Shown here: positions 7,822 through 16,894 of the stretch, piece after piece | Layout: each line of letters begins with the position of its first letter | Position numbering within the stretch: position 1 is the first letter of the stretch | Source: Limobrevibacterium gyesilva | GTDB taxonomy: Bacteria > Pseudomonadota > Alphaproteobacteria > Acetobacterales > Acetobacteraceae | DNA length: 64,000 nt | NCBI RefSeq assembly: GCF_025989185.1 | Contig: NZ_JAPDNT010000016.1 | Location: 24,602-88,601, forward strand | Direction: 5' to 3' | Notes under the pieces: model-generated | What the model was told of the DNA's origin: nothing | What the model saw: the letters and a program-made list of their open reading frames with translations, nothing else | The model's database searches: none | Made by a program: the position numbers and the translations under genes

Positions 7822-8631
7822 TCAGGCGATCGGCGGCAGGTCGAGGCGGACCGTGTCCGCGTCGCCCGGATGTTTCGGAAAGCGGCGCAGGACCTCGGGG
7901 TCGTGGCCGGGGATGATGTGGTCGGGGCCGTCGGCCAGCTCCTCGCAGGTGACCCAGCCTTCGATCATGCGCTCGAGGTTGTGCAGCAGGACGAAGGGGA
8001 TGCGGCGGCGGATATTGACCCAGAAATGACTGGCGTCGCTGGCCAGCACGACCCAGCCGCGGGTGGTGGGCACGCGCATGATCTGCAGGCCGCCGGAATG
8101 GCCGCCGACCAGGTGCAGGGTGATGCCGGGCGCGATCTCGGCGCTGCCGGCATGGAACTTCACGCGCTCGGCGAAGACGTGGCGGACGGCGGTGGCGACG
8201 TGCTCGGCATCGAAGGGCCGGCGCAGCGGCTCGTGGCACATGCACCGTCCGGTGCAGTAGGCCATTTCGCTGTCCTGAAGATGGAAGCGGGCCTTCGGGA
8301 AATCGGCCCAGTTGCCGGCGTGGTCCCAATGCATGTGGCTGAGCACGACGTCGGCGACCTCGGCGGGGTCGATGCCGATGCCGCGCAGGGCGGCGATAGG
8401 CGAGCGCAGCCAAGTGCGGTTGCGGCGCCGGGCGGAGGCTTCGTCGAAGCCGGTGTCGAACACGATGGTGCGGCCGTTGCCGCGGATCGCCCAGAGGAAG
8501 AAGTCGAGCGGCATGGGGGCGGCGTGGTCGTCGGGGAACAGCAGGTTGCTCCCCTGCGTGCGGTCGGCGAAATGGGCGTAGCGCAGGGCGAACACTTCGT
8601 AGACGGGCGCAACGGTCGCTCTTGTGGCCAC
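7822..8631 (-). CDS. Metallo-beta-lactamase-fold hydrolase, N-acyl homoserine lactonase-like
   Basis: A 269-residue MBL-fold enzyme. The zinc motif HMHWDHAGN (His99, His101, Asp103, His104) is intact, the later metal ligands are seen in VGGHSGGLQ and ASDASHFW, and PGHDPEVL gives the last His. DTGFDEASARRR and the overall arrangement resemble the AttM/AiiA lactonase branch. GTG 8631 was chosen since GGAAGGA (8640-8646) is 8 nt upstream; ATG codons further out (8667 and above) lack a site. It is first in a minus-strand run with a penicillin-acylase-family gene. Lactone hydrolysis is inferred from the family; other MBL substrates are possible. Confidence 0.85.
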   Translation of the reverse strand: MATRATVAPVYEVFALRYAHFADRTQGSNLLFPDDHAAPMPLDFFLWAIRGNGRTIVFDTGFDEASARRRNRTWLRSPIAALRGIGIDPAEVADVVLSHMHWDHAGNWADFPKARFHLQDSEMAYCTGRCMCHEPLRRPFDAEHVATAVRHVFAERVKFHAGSAEIAPGITLHLVGGHSGGLQIMRVPTTRGWVVLASDASHFWVNIRRRIPFVLLHNLERMIEGWVTCEELADGPDHIIPGHDPEVLRRFPKHPGDADTVRLDLPPIA

Positions 8632-8730
8632 GGGGACGTTCCTTCCGGTTCTTGTTGCGCAGTCCATGCCAGCTTGTCGCGGCACCTGACAATCCTTACC
8701 GTCCCGCCTTCAACCGAGGAGACAGCCGCC

Positions 8731-9171
8731 ATGGCCAGGACCGCCCCGAAGACGGGTTTCAAGCTGCGCAAGGAATTCGACACGCCCGCTTTCGCCAAGG
8801 GGCTCGCGGTGCGGCGTGCCGTGCTGGGGGCGGATTACGTGGACGGGTCGCTGGCGCGGGCCGACCACTTCATGGTGGATTTCCAGAAGCTGGTCACCGA
8901 ATACTGCTGGGGCGACGTGTGGACGCGCCCGGGCCTGCCGCGCAAGCAGCGGAGCATGCTGAATCTCGCGATGCTGACGGCGCTGAACCGGCCGAACGAG
9001 TTGCGGCTGCATCTGCGCGGCGCGCTGAACAACGGCGTCACCCGCGAGGAGATCAAGGAGATCCTGCTGCAGACCTGCATCTATTGCGGCATCCCGGCGG
9101 GCCTGGACGCGTTCAAGGTCGCGGTCGAGGTGTTCAAGGAGGTCGATGCCACCGCGCAGGCTGCAGAGTGA
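8731..9171 (+). CDS. Carboxymuconolactone decarboxylase family protein (PcaC-like)
   Basis: A 146-residue CMD-domain protein. The order EYCWGDVWTRPGLPRKQRSM, NLAMLTALNRPNELRLHLRGALNNGVTREEIKE and LLQTCIYCGIPAGLDAF follows 4-carboxymuconolactone decarboxylase, which acts in the protocatechuate branch of the beta-ketoadipate pathway. The CIYCG pair resembles the CxxC of redox-active AhpD relatives but is also found in gamma-CMD-like proteins. ATG 8731 follows GAGGAGA. It is divergent from the lactonase-like gene, and no other pca genes are nearby, so assignment to that pathway is uncertain and no symbol is given. Confidence 0.85.
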   Translation: MARTAPKTGFKLRKEFDTPAFAKGLAVRRAVLGADYVDGSLARADHFMVDFQKLVTEYCWGDVWTRPGLPRKQRSMLNLAMLTALNRPNELRLHLRGALNNGVTREEIKEILLQTCIYCGIPAGLDAFKVAVEVFKEVDATAQAAE

Positions 9172-9226
9172 TGCGTCGGTCGAGCCGCTTTTCCGCCTCC
9201 TGCGGCGAAGACGGGAAGGGCTGATC

Positions 9227-10228
9227 GTGGTCGCGCGCGCCGTCCTGCTGCCGGTGCTGCTGCTGGCGGCGGGGGCGGCGCGCGCGGCGACGCTGGAAGT
9301 GGGGCCGCAGCGCGCGTTCCAGCAGCCCAGTGCGGCGCTGCTGAAAGCCGACGACGGCGACACCATCGCCATCGACCCCGGCGACTATTTCGACTGCCTG
9401 CGCGTGCGGGTGAACCGGCTGACCATCGTCGGCAGCGGTCCCGGCGTGGTGCTGACCGACACCGCCTGCGACGGCAAGGCGCTGATCGTGGCCGCGGCGG
9501 ACGACCTGGTGCTGCGCAACCTGACCCTGCAGCGCGTGCGCGTGCCGGACGGCAACGGGGCGGGCATCCGCGCCGAGGGCCGCAACCTGACGGTCGATCA
9601 CGTGCGCTTCATCAACAACCAGAGCGGCATCATCACCACCGACAGCCCCGACAGCGTCATCCGCATCACCGACAGCACGTTTACCGACAACGGCGTGTGC
9701 AACGGGCCGCGCTGCGCGCATGCGCTGGTGTTCGGCGCGGTGGCGCGGGTGCGCATCGAGAAATCGGTGATCACCGGCACGCGCGGCGCACACCAGATCG
9801 TGACCTCGGCGCGGCTGACCGAGTTGCAGGGCGACCGCATCGAGGATGGCGAGAAGGGCAGCGCCAGCTTCCAGGTGCTGGTGCCGTCCGGCGGCAGCCT
9901 GGTGATGGAGGATTGCGTCGTGCAGAAGGGACCCAATGCCGCCAACACGCGCGCCGCGGTGATGCTCGACGGCGAGGTGACGGGCAAGCTCGTGTTCCGG
10001 CGCAACCGCTTCATCAACGATACCGGCACGCCGATGCCGTTCATCCGCAACTGGACCAATTATGCGCCGGTCATGGACGCCAACGTGATCGCCGCGGGCG
10101 ACAGCGACGTGAGCTCCGGCGGATGGCTCGCCAATCGCGGCTGGGCGGTGCTGTCGCAGGTCAAGCGGACCGTGGGCAAGGTGATCGATCTCGGCAAGCG
10201 CGTGGCGCACAAGGTGTTGCCGATCTGA
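9227..10228 (+). CDS. Secreted right-handed beta-helix repeat protein
   Basis: A 333-residue exported protein. The GTG at 9227 has GGGAAGGG (9213-9220) in front and directly begins a signal peptide, VARAVLLPVLLLAAGAARA, with likely cleavage before ATLEV. The mature part shows repeating short strands and turns rich in Asn, Asp, Val and Ile (LTIVGSGPGVVL, LVLRNLTLQRV, LTVDHVRFINNQSGI, IRITDSTFTDN, LVMEDCVVQKG), typical of parallel beta-helix domains of the pectate lyase/NosD type. No catalytic set of a known polysaccharide lyase can be named. It is probably periplasmic or extracellular. An in-frame ATG at 9146 overlaps the previous gene and would bury the signal peptide, so it was not used. Confidence 0.78.
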   Translation: MVARAVLLPVLLLAAGAARAATLEVGPQRAFQQPSAALLKADDGDTIAIDPGDYFDCLRVRVNRLTIVGSGPGVVLTDTACDGKALIVAAADDLVLRNLTLQRVRVPDGNGAGIRAEGRNLTVDHVRFINNQSGIITTDSPDSVIRITDSTFTDNGVCNGPRCAHALVFGAVARVRIEKSVITGTRGAHQIVTSARLTELQGDRIEDGEKGSASFQVLVPSGGSLVMEDCVVQKGPNAANTRAAVMLDGEVTGKLVFRRNRFINDTGTPMPFIRNWTNYAPVMDANVIAAGDSDVSSGGWLANRGWAVLSQVKRTVGKVIDLGKRVAHKVLPI

Positions 10229-10373
10229 CGCAGGCTCCGCCGCGGAAATTTCCGGCCGCACAGATATGAGCAGACTGCGGCCGCCCATCGGCGTATACAC
10301 AGGCGTGTTGTGGGTCGCGGCTTCGTCGTGACTGCGCGCGACCCCTCGAACCCAGCGTTCGGGAGGAACTGCG

Positions 10374-11240
10374 ATGGCCCTTATTCAAAGCCCCCCAGGG
10401 TGGCTGTGGGACCGGTTGAACCGCGCGGCACTTTCCTTCGGGTCCGCCACGCCTGAGGAATACTGGCCACAGGCCGGGCCGGATTCGACGCACCCGACGG
10501 TTCGCCGGATCAGCGTCGACGATGTCCGCGACGCGTTGGCGCGCGGGTACGAGGATTTCTCGGCGAACCGGACCGACGTGATCTTCCTTTGCGTCATGTA
10601 TCCTGTCCTCGGCCTCGTGCTGGGGCGGGCGGCATCCGGCTATGACCTGCTGCCGCTGCTGTTCCCGCTCGCATCCGGCTTCGCGCTGGTCGGCCCGTTC
10701 GCCGCGGTCGGCCTCAACGAGATGAGCCGGCGGCGGGAGCAGGGCGCCTCCGTCCGCTGGATCGATGCCTTCGGGGTGCTGCGCTCGCCCTCGATCGGGT
10801 CGATCATCCTGCTCGGCATGCTGCTGATGGGCATCTTCCTGATCTGGCTGGAAGTCGCCGATGTGATCTACAAGTTCACGCTTGGGCCGGACATGCCGGC
10901 CTCCATCGGTGCCTTCCTCCATGATGTGTTCGCAACCTCGGCGGGCTGGGCGCTGATCGTGGTGGGCATGGGCATCGGTTTCCTGTTCGCGGTTCTGGTG
11001 CTGGCGATCAGCGTGGTGTCCTTCCCGCTGCTGCTCGACCGCAACGTGGGCATCGAGACGGCGGTGCGGACATCGATCCGCGCGGTGATGGTGAATCCGG
11101 GCGTGATGGCGGTCTGGGGCCTGATTGTCGCCGTCAGCCTGGTGGTCGGCTCGATTCCGTTCTTCCTGGGACTCGTGGTCGTGCTGCCGGTGCTTGGGCA
11201 CGCGACCTGGCACCTGTACCGCAAGGCGATCCCGCGCTGA
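10374..11240 (+). CDS. DUF2189-family integral membrane protein
   Basis: A 288-residue inner-membrane protein with about six hydrophobic segments (about 72-90, 95-115, 142-165, 190-225, 250-270). The N-terminal RRISVDDVRDALARGYEDFSANR followed by a first helix is the start of the DUF2189 domain found in Alphaproteobacteria, and FPLLLDRNVGIETAVRTSIRAV is its later conserved stretch. ATG 10374 is preceded by GGGAGGA. It has no operon partner: 145 bp separate it from the beta-helix gene, and a convergent gene follows. Function is unknown for the family. Confidence 0.85.
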   Translation: MALIQSPPGWLWDRLNRAALSFGSATPEEYWPQAGPDSTHPTVRRISVDDVRDALARGYEDFSANRTDVIFLCVMYPVLGLVLGRAASGYDLLPLLFPLASGFALVGPFAAVGLNEMSRRREQGASVRWIDAFGVLRSPSIGSIILLGMLLMGIFLIWLEVADVIYKFTLGPDMPASIGAFLHDVFATSAGWALIVVGMGIGFLFAVLVLAISVVSFPLLLDRNVGIETAVRTSIRAVMVNPGVMAVWGLIVAVSLVVGSIPFFLGLVVVLPVLGHATWHLYRKAIPR

Positions 11241-11318
11241 CGGGACTTTCCGCCAGAGCAGAATCTGACGGCCGACCGGCGCTGCCATCAGCGCCGGTCA
11301 TGCGTCAGGGCAGCGGGG

Positions 11319-12977
11319 TCAGGACGTGCGCGGGCGCACGCGGCCCGGGCGAGTCATCTGCCAGGGATCGGGCATCGGGCCCGCCGGCACCTCGATCACC
11401 GTCGGCAGGTCGGCGGCGAAGCCCTTGCGCAGCGCCTTGCGCAACTGGTCCGGGGTCTTCGCGCGCAGGGCCTGGGCGCCGAAGCTTTCCACCAGCTTCA
11501 TGAAGTCCGGGTTCTGCAGGTCGCTGGCGATGACGCGGTTGCCGTAGGACTGCACCTGGATGCGGCGGACATTGCCGTAGGCGCCGTCGTTCACCAGCAC
11601 CACCACGATGGGAATGCGGTGCTGCACGGCGGTGGCGAGTTCCTGGACGTTGAACATGAAGCCGCCATCGCCGGTGACGGAGACGACCGGGGCGTCGGGA
11701 CGGCCGACCTTCACGCCGAGCGCGGTTGCAAGGCCCCAGCCGAGCGTCCCCTGATAGCCCGGGGAAATGAAGCTGCGGGGCGCATAGGTCGGGAAGGTCA
11801 GGCGGCTGACATAGCCGAGCTGGGTGAGCTCATCGACGAAGATGCCGTTCTCGGGCAGTTCCGCGCGGATCGCTTCCAGCAGGCCGAGCTGCGGCTGCAG
11901 GTAGGCGAGCTTCGCGCTGGTCCTGGCGTGCAGCGCCTGCATCTCCTCGGTGCGCGAGGGCCGCCTGGAGGCGTGCCGGCCCATGGCGGCGATGATGGCG
12001 CGCAGCACCGGGGCGGCGTCGCCGACGATGCCGACGGCCGGGCGCCCGATGCGGTCGAGCTCGTCGGGGTCGGCATCGACGCGGATGATCTTCATGTCCT
12101 CGTCGGTGCCCCAGGACTGCAACGGCGCCAGCAGCCGCGTGCCGACCGCGAGCACGACATCCGCCTCCGCCCACAGCGCGTGGCCCTCCAGCGTGTTGAC
12201 GCTGAGCGGGTTGCGGCCATCGAGCACGCCGCGGCCCATGCGGTTGGCGACGACGGGCGCCTGCAAGGCGTTGGCGAGCTCGGTGACTTCGGCGCTCGCG
12301 GCCTGCGCGCCGGAGCCGACCACGATCAGCGGGCGCTTCGAGCCCCCGAGCAGCCTGGCCGCGGTGGCGACAGCGTCGGTGTCGATCGCCATCGGGTCGG
12401 CGGCGGCGGGGGCGGACGGCAGAGTGACATTGGCGGTGCGGCCCCACACGTCGATCGGGCATTCCAGCGCCACCGGGCGGGGACGGCCGGAGCGCATCTG
12501 GCGGAACGCCTCGGTCATCTTCGCCGGCGCCTCGACCGGGCTGCGGATGCGGTCGGCCGATTTGGTCAGCAGGCGCATGATGCCGAGCTGGTCCGGGATC
12601 TCGTGCAACTGGCCAAGATTGTGGCCGATCGTCGCGGACTGGATCTGGCCGACCAGGGCAAGCACGGGCGCGTTGCAGGCATAGGCCGTGGACAGCGCGG
12701 CGGTGGTGTTCAGGAAGCCCGGACCCGGCACGACGCTGTACACGGCGGGCTGTCCGGTCGCCATGGCCGAGCCCAGCGCCATGTAGGCGGTGGCCTGTTC
12801 GTGGCGGGTGTGGATCGGGCGGACCTTGTCCTGCGCCTTGTGCAGGGCATCGAAGAAATTGTCGTTCTGCACGCCGGGGAGGCAGAAGAGCGTGTCGATG
12901 CCGTTGCCGACCATGGTGGCGATCGCGGCTTCGGCGGTGGTCATCCGCTCGGAACCGGCAGGCTTGGCGCGGCGCAT
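11319..12977 (-). CDS. Thiamine-diphosphate-dependent enzyme, acetolactate-synthase-like large subunit
   Basis: A 552-residue ThDP enzyme of the AHAS/POX/benzoylformate decarboxylase group. The N-terminal pyrimidine-binding domain has GIDTLFCLPG and the catalytic Glu in THRHEQATAYMALG-like context (RHEQA). The middle domain (about 190-330) is of the FAD/transhydrogenase type. The C-terminal PP domain has GDGGFMFNVQELATAVQ and NDGAYGNVRRIQ, the GDG-x(20-30)-N metal/ThDP motif. ATG 12977 follows GGGGAGA. There is no adjacent small regulatory subunit (ilvN), so a biosynthetic acetolactate synthase is unlikely; a 2-oxoacid decarboxylase or carboligase for a catabolic substrate is more probable. 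Confidence 0.85.
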   Translation of the reverse strand: MRRAKPAGSERMTTAEAAIATMVGNGIDTLFCLPGVQNDNFFDALHKAQDKVRPIHTRHEQATAYMALGSAMATGQPAVYSVVPGPGFLNTTAALSTAYACNAPVLALVGQIQSATIGHNLGQLHEIPDQLGIMRLLTKSADRIRSPVEAPAKMTEAFRQMRSGRPRPVALECPIDVWGRTANVTLPSAPAAADPMAIDTDAVATAARLLGGSKRPLIVVGSGAQAASAEVTELANALQAPVVANRMGRGVLDGRNPLSVNTLEGHALWAEADVVLAVGTRLLAPLQSWGTDEDMKIIRVDADPDELDRIGRPAVGIVGDAAPVLRAIIAAMGRHASRRPSRTEEMQALHARTSAKLAYLQPQLGLLEAIRAELPENGIFVDELTQLGYVSRLTFPTYAPRSFISPGYQGTLGWGLATALGVKVGRPDAPVVSVTGDGGFMFNVQELATAVQHRIPIVVVLVNDGAYGNVRRIQVQSYGNRVIASDLQNPDFMKLVESFGAQALRAKTPDQLRKALRKGFAADLPTVIEVPAGPMPDPWQMTRPGRVRPRTS

Positions 12978-13286
12978 GGTGTTCTCCCCTGTATGGCACG
13001 TTCAGGGGGTGCTGCGTTGTTCGCGCCCACAAGACGGCTTCGGGGCAACGCTATCCAGCCGCCTCGGGGGCTGTCAAAGCGGGGGGCCGGATCGGGCGGA
13101 ATGGCCAGCGTCGGGGCCATGTGGCCGGCCGTGAGCCGAAGCGCAATCCGGCCATCTGCACGCCGAGGCGTTGCGAATATGCCTGATATGCCCGCCAGTT
13201 TTCGGGCTTGGATCGGTCGCGACGCCTGACCTATGTTCCGGCCGCTTCCTGCCACGGGGCAGGGCTGTGCTGGAGAGGAATACGCC
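12978..13286. other. Intergenic region between divergent ThDP-enzyme and dadA genes
   Basis: 309 bases without a supportable gene. Both neighbouring genes are transcribed away from it, so it must hold two promoters; I see no clear -35/-10 pair and no strong palindrome, only ribosome binding sites at its two edges. Confidence 0.5.
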
Positions 13287-14561
13287 GTGAAGGTTGTCGT
13301 GCTCGGAAGCGGTGTCGTTGGCGTCACATCCGCTTATTACCTGGCCCGTGCCGGCCACGAGGTGGTGGTTGTCGACCGCCAGCCGGCGGCGGGGCTGGAG
13401 ACGAGCTTCGCCAACGCCGGCCAGGTCTCACCGGGCTATTCCGCACCCTGGGCGGCGCCGGGCATTCCCGTGAAGGCGGTCAAGTGGCTGATGATGAAGC
13501 ACCGGCCGCTGGTGTTGTGGCCGAAGCCGGACGGGCAGCTGTGGAACTGGCTGGTACGGATGCTCGCCAACTGCACCGAGGAGGCCTATCGCCGCAACAA
13601 GGGGCGCATGGTGCGGGTGGCTGAATACAGCCGCGACTGCCTGCGCGATCTGCGCCGGGAGACCGGCATCGAATACGAACATCGCGAGCAGGGCACGCTG
13701 CAGCTGTTCCGTACCCAGAAGCAGCTCGATCATGTCGGCGACGATACGACCGTGCTGGACGAGTACGGCGTGCCGTACTCGGTGCTGGATGTCGCGGGCT
13801 GCATCGCGGCGGAACCGGCACTGGCCGGCGTGCGCGAGCGGATCGTCGGCGGGCTGCGGTTGCCGGGGGACGAGACCGGAGACGCGCATATCTTCACCCA
13901 GCGGCTGGCGGCGATCACGGCGGGGTTGGGGGTGACGTTCCGCTACGGCACCACGGTCACCGGGCTGCGCACCGAGGGCGACCGCATCGCCGGCGTGATG
14001 ATCGGGCAGGAAGTGCTCACGGCCGACCGCTACGTGATGGCGATGGGCAGCTATTCGCCGCTGATGCTGCGCGGGATCGGCATTCATCTGCCGGTCTATC
14101 CGGTGAAAGGCTATTCGATCACGTTGCCGATTACCGACCCCGCCATGGCGCCGGTCTCTACCGTGATGGACGAGACCTACAAGGTGGCGATCACCCGCCT
14201 GGACGACCGTATCCGCGTGGGCGGCACGGCGGAACTGGCCGGCTACAGCCTGAAGCTGCGCAAGCCCCGGCGGGCGACCCTGGTGCGGTCGGTGAGCGAC
14301 CTGTTCCCGCGCGGCGGCGATCTCGGGCGCGCCTCGTTCTGGACCGGGCTGCGGCCGATGACGCCGGACGGGACGCCGGTGATCGGCCTGTCGCGCTTCA
14401 GCAACCTGTATCTGAACACCGGCCACGGCACGCTGGGCTGGACCATGGCCTGCGGGTCCGGGCAGCTGCTGGCCGATCTGGTCTCGAGCCATGCACCGGC
14501 CATCGACCCGTCGGATCTGGGCATCGAGCGCTATCGCGGCGTGCTGGAGGCGCCGGCCTGA
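13287..14561 (+). CDS. dadA: D-amino acid dehydrogenase (DadA-type FAD oxidoreductase)
   Basis: A 424-residue flavoprotein that oxidises D-amino acids at the inner membrane and feeds electrons to the respiratory chain. The N-terminal dinucleotide motif is [19 protein letters not shown], followed by [22 protein letters not shown], a DadA hallmark, and SFANAGQ. The C-terminal FAD segment is [17 protein letters not shown] with [22 protein letters not shown]. Length matches DadA (about 430). GTG 13287 was chosen over an upstream in-frame ATG (13233) because GGAGAGG lies just before it and it starts the flavin motif. No alanine racemase (dadX) or Lrp-type regulator is adjacent. Confidence 0.9.
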   Translation: MKVVVLGSGVVGVTSAYYLARAGHEVVVVDRQPAAGLETSFANAGQVSPGYSAPWAAPGIPVKAVKWLMMKHRPLVLWPKPDGQLWNWLVRMLANCTEEAYRRNKGRMVRVAEYSRDCLRDLRRETGIEYEHREQGTLQLFRTQKQLDHVGDDTTVLDEYGVPYSVLDVAGCIAAEPALAGVRERIVGGLRLPGDETGDAHIFTQRLAAITAGLGVTFRYGTTVTGLRTEGDRIAGVMIGQEVLTADRYVMAMGSYSPLMLRGIGIHLPVYPVKGYSITLPITDPAMAPVSTVMDETYKVAITRLDDRIRVGGTAELAGYSLKLRKPRRATLVRSVSDLFPRGGDLGRASFWTGLRPMTPDGTPVIGLSRFSNLYLNTGHGTLGWTMACGSGQLLADLVSSHAPAIDPSDLGIERYRGVLEAPA

Positions 14562-14565
14562 CCGG

Positions 14566-14952
14566 CTACGGCTGGAGCGTCTGCAACTCCGCACGCAGCG
14601 CGGCGAGGGCGATGGCATAGGGCTGCAGCGGGTTGTTGCGGCAATAGATCGAAAGCCATGCCTGCCGCCCGGCGTGGTCGGATTTCGCGCCGGCGCGCGT
14701 GGCGGCTGCGTCCCACTTGTTCGCGCCTGACAGATAACCGTCCGCCCAGGCGACGAATTTGAGGTAGGCGCTGGTGTAGATGAGGTTCGGGTCGGTATCC
14801 GCCCCCCGCGCATAGCGCTCGCCGTCCGCGGCCGCCACGTATTCGCCGCAGCTGGACTGGCCGTTGCCGAACAACACGAACTCGGCCCGTAGCTGGCCGG
14901 ACGGGATTGCCAGAAGCGCCGCAAGCAGAGCGGCCGCAATGCGCCATGTCAT
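14566..14952 (-). CDS. Small exported protein, unknown function
   Basis: A 128-residue protein with a clear signal peptide (MTWRIAAALLAALLAIPSGQLRA, cleavage probably before EFVLFG). The mature part has two cysteines (SSCGEYVAA and SIYCRNN), likely a disulfide, and the pattern CGEYV..W..GYLSGAN..YC..NPLQ, which resembles small periplasmic Rap1a/Tai-like helical proteins. It is convergent with dadA, 4 bp apart. Function not known; the Rap1a resemblance is from memory and weak. Confidence 0.7.
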   Translation of the reverse strand: MTWRIAAALLAALLAIPSGQLRAEFVLFGNGQSSCGEYVAAADGERYARGADTDPNLIYTSAYLKFVAWADGYLSGANKWDAAATRAGAKSDHAGRQAWLSIYCRNNPLQPYAIALAALRAELQTLQP

Positions 14953-15208
14953 GCTTCGTCTCCTTCATGCCGCGATGGGACCGGCCGGCGGGCCCAGCGT
15001 TCCAGGCCATCGCGAGTCGCCAGAAGCGGGCCATTGCAGTACATTACGTTACAAATTTCCGAAGGCAACCGGTTCCGGCGACGCCGGTTTCCGCCACCAG
15101 GAAGGGGGCTTGGGAGAGCCCGCTCCCACGGCTAGGCTGGCGCACGGCCGCACGATCCGCCGCCGACACCAGCGCACCAACCTGCGCGCATAGCCGGAGC
15201 CGCCCGAA

Positions 15209-15517
15209 ATGATCCACGTCCTCGCCGTCATCACCGCCAAGCCCGGCATGCGCGACGCGATCCTCACCGAATTCCGCGCCAACATGCCGGCCGTCCACGC
15301 CGAGGAGGGCTGCATCGAATACGGTCCGGCCATCGATGCCGACGGCGCGGGCTCCATCCAGACGAAATACGGCCCCGACAGCTTCGTGGTCATCGAGAAA
15401 TGGGCCAGCATGGCCGCGTTGAAGGCCCACGGCGCCGCGCCGCACATGGCCGCCTATGCGGCGAAGACCAGGGACATGATTGCGAGCCGCGTCATCCACG
15501 TTCTTTCGCCGGCGTAG
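15209..15517 (+). CDS. Antibiotic biosynthesis monooxygenase (ABM) domain protein, YgiN-like
   Basis: A 102-residue dimeric ferredoxin-like (ABM) protein. It begins MIHVLAVITAKPGMRDAILTEF; EEGCIEYGP carries the common Glu-Gly-Cys turn, and SFVVIEKWASMAALKAHGAAPHM is the conserved second half with the His. YgiN-type members act as quinol monooxygenases or modulate redox-active metabolites. The gene is single, with convergent pal 14 bp downstream. Substrate unknown. Confidence 0.85.
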   Translation: MIHVLAVITAKPGMRDAILTEFRANMPAVHAEEGCIEYGPAIDADGAGSIQTKYGPDSFVVIEKWASMAALKAHGAAPHMAAYAAKTRDMIASRVIHVLSPA

Positions 15518-15531
15518 GCCACCACCTGGAC

Positions 15532-15996
15532 CTATTCGACAGTCGTTGTCGCGTTGCGGTTCTGCGCCCAGTCGAGCTCGGTGGAACCCAGCGCCACCGG
15601 CCGTTCCTTGCCGTAGCTGATCGTGCGGATGCGCGCCGGCTCCACGCCGCTGCTGATGAGGTAGTCGCCGGCGGCGTCGGCGCGGCGCTGGCCCATGACG
15701 ATGTTGTACTCCGTGGTGCCGCGCTCGTCGCAGTTGCCGGCGATCAGCACGTTGTTCCGTGCCCACTTCTTCAGCCACGCCGCCTGGCGGTCCAGCGTGG
15801 CCTTTGCCTCGGGCTTCAGGTCGGCGCGATCGAAGTCGAACAGCACGCGGTTGCCCACGTTGGCGACCAGATCGGCCTGGCTGCCGGGAACGATCCGCTC
15901 CGCCGCGGCCGCCGCGGGCGAGGCCGGCTGCTGGGCCGCCGAGCAGGCCGCGAGCAGGACCGCGGCAGCAATGCCGGCGCGGATCACGTGTCTCAT
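15532..15996 (-). CDS. pal: Peptidoglycan-associated lipoprotein-like OmpA-family protein
   Basis: A 154-residue outer-membrane lipoprotein. The signal peptide ends with the lipobox LLAAC, the Cys being the lipidated residue. The OmpA-like domain follows: VLFDFDRADLKPEAKATLDRQAAWL, then the peptidoglycan-binding segment AGNCDERGTTEYNIVMGQRRADAA, and ISYGKERPV. This order is Pal. ATG 15996 was preferred over a TTG three codons earlier because AAGG lies 9 nt before it. No tolB or ybgF neighbour is present, so it may be a Pal paralogue rather than the Tol-Pal member. Confidence 0.85.
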   Translation of the reverse strand: MRHVIRAGIAAAVLLAACSAAQQPASPAAAAAERIVPGSQADLVANVGNRVLFDFDRADLKPEAKATLDRQAAWLKKWARNNVLIAGNCDERGTTEYNIVMGQRRADAAGDYLISSGVEPARIRTISYGKERPVALGSTELDWAQNRNATTTVE

Positions 15997-16150
15997 CGCA
16001 ACCAACCTTTTCCGATCGCGTCACCATACCGCCGCATCCGGGCGAAGCCGGCGGCAATAATGAAAAATGATAGTCGGGCCGCGGCCCCGCCCATCTTGAT
16101 ACAAGTCAACTCCGGCATCAGACCTTCGTAGGCTGGGTCATCGAGACTTC

Positions 16151-16285
16151 GTGATCCGCCAATCCGCGTTCATCTACGAGATCGCTACCCTGATCGCCTT
16201 GGCTTCTTCGCTTGGCGCGGTCTGGCTGCCGGCGCGCAAGGCCGCCCGCACCGACCCGCTGTCCATCATCCGCAGCGCCACATGA
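16151..16285 (+). pseudogene. Remnant of an FtsX/MacB-type ABC transporter permease (C-terminal end)
   Basis: An open 44-codon stretch ending TGA 16283-16285 reads as a last transmembrane helix followed by the cytosolic tail GAVWLPARKAARTDPLSIIR, which matches the typical end of MacB/LolC-like permeases (LPARRAARLDPxEALR). No upstream body of the gene is present; the preceding bases up to pal show no permease sequence. A further 36-codon frame starts in ATGA overlap at 16282 and may be part of the same decayed operon. I take this as a gene relic. Confidence is limited by the short length. Confidence 0.5.
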
Positions 16286-16444
16286 GTCTCGTCCTGCGGG
16301 CCGCCACCGCCGATCGCCACATCCGCCTGGTGGGCGGCCGCGTAGTCGGCGACGCCGCACCGGTCCTGTGCAGCCGGGCCGCCGCCAAGTGAGGGCATCG
16401 CCGGCCGCCGTCCGGCCTTGGCGCGCCACCCGCGCGGGGCCTCG

Positions 16445-16894
16445 TCACTGTCCCGCGCGTGCGTTCCTGCGCGCCTTCGCCCGCGCCGCGCGCGCCTGGC
16501 GCTCGCCGTATTTCATGCCTTCGAGCTTCAGGCCGTCGGGATCGAGGAAGAACACGGCGTAGTAATCGTCGTAGTACTCTCCCGCCGGATCGACGATGGT
16601 GGCGCCAAGCTCCTTGAGGAACGCCTGCAGCGCGTCCACGTCCTTGCGGCTGCGCAGTTCGAACGCATAGTGGTGGAATCCGATATTGCCGATGCGGTGC
16701 TTGTGCTTGCGCCCCTCGGCGTCGGCGGGCCCGATCCAGAACCGCGTCCTGCGGTTGGTCCAGCCAATGGCGTCCGGATACTCCTCCAGCACCTCGAAGC
16801 CGAGGAACGTGAACAGCCGGCCGTAGAACGCCTTCGATGTCTCATAGTCGCCGACCCTGATCACCAGATGGTCGATCCCGACAACGCGCACCAT
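16445..16894 (-). CDS. VOC-family (glyoxalase/dioxygenase-fold) protein
   Basis: A 149-residue vicinal-oxygen-chelate protein. The two beta-alpha-beta-beta-beta units are visible: VVGIDHLVIRVGDYETSKAFYGRLF (first metal His) and IGFHHYAFELRSRKDVDALQAFLKEL, then the C-terminal YYAVFFLDPDGLKLEG with the metal-binding Glu. The lysine/arginine-rich end (KYGERQARAARAKARRNARAGQ) is unusual. ATG 16894 follows GGAGGGAAAG. It is the kind of VOC protein often annotated lactoylglutathione lyase-like, but substrate is unknown. A relic of an ABC permease lies downstream. Confidence 0.82.
   Translation of the reverse strand: MVRVVGIDHLVIRVGDYETSKAFYGRLFTFLGFEVLEEYPDAIGWTNRRTRFWIGPADAEGRKHKHRIGNIGFHHYAFELRSRKDVDALQAFLKELGATIVDPAGEYYDDYYAVFFLDPDGLKLEGMKYGERQARAARAKARRNARAGQ

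Noticed and set aside
8731..9171. Member of a protocatechuate (pca) operon
   Set aside because: No other pca gene is within the window; only a CMD domain is visible.
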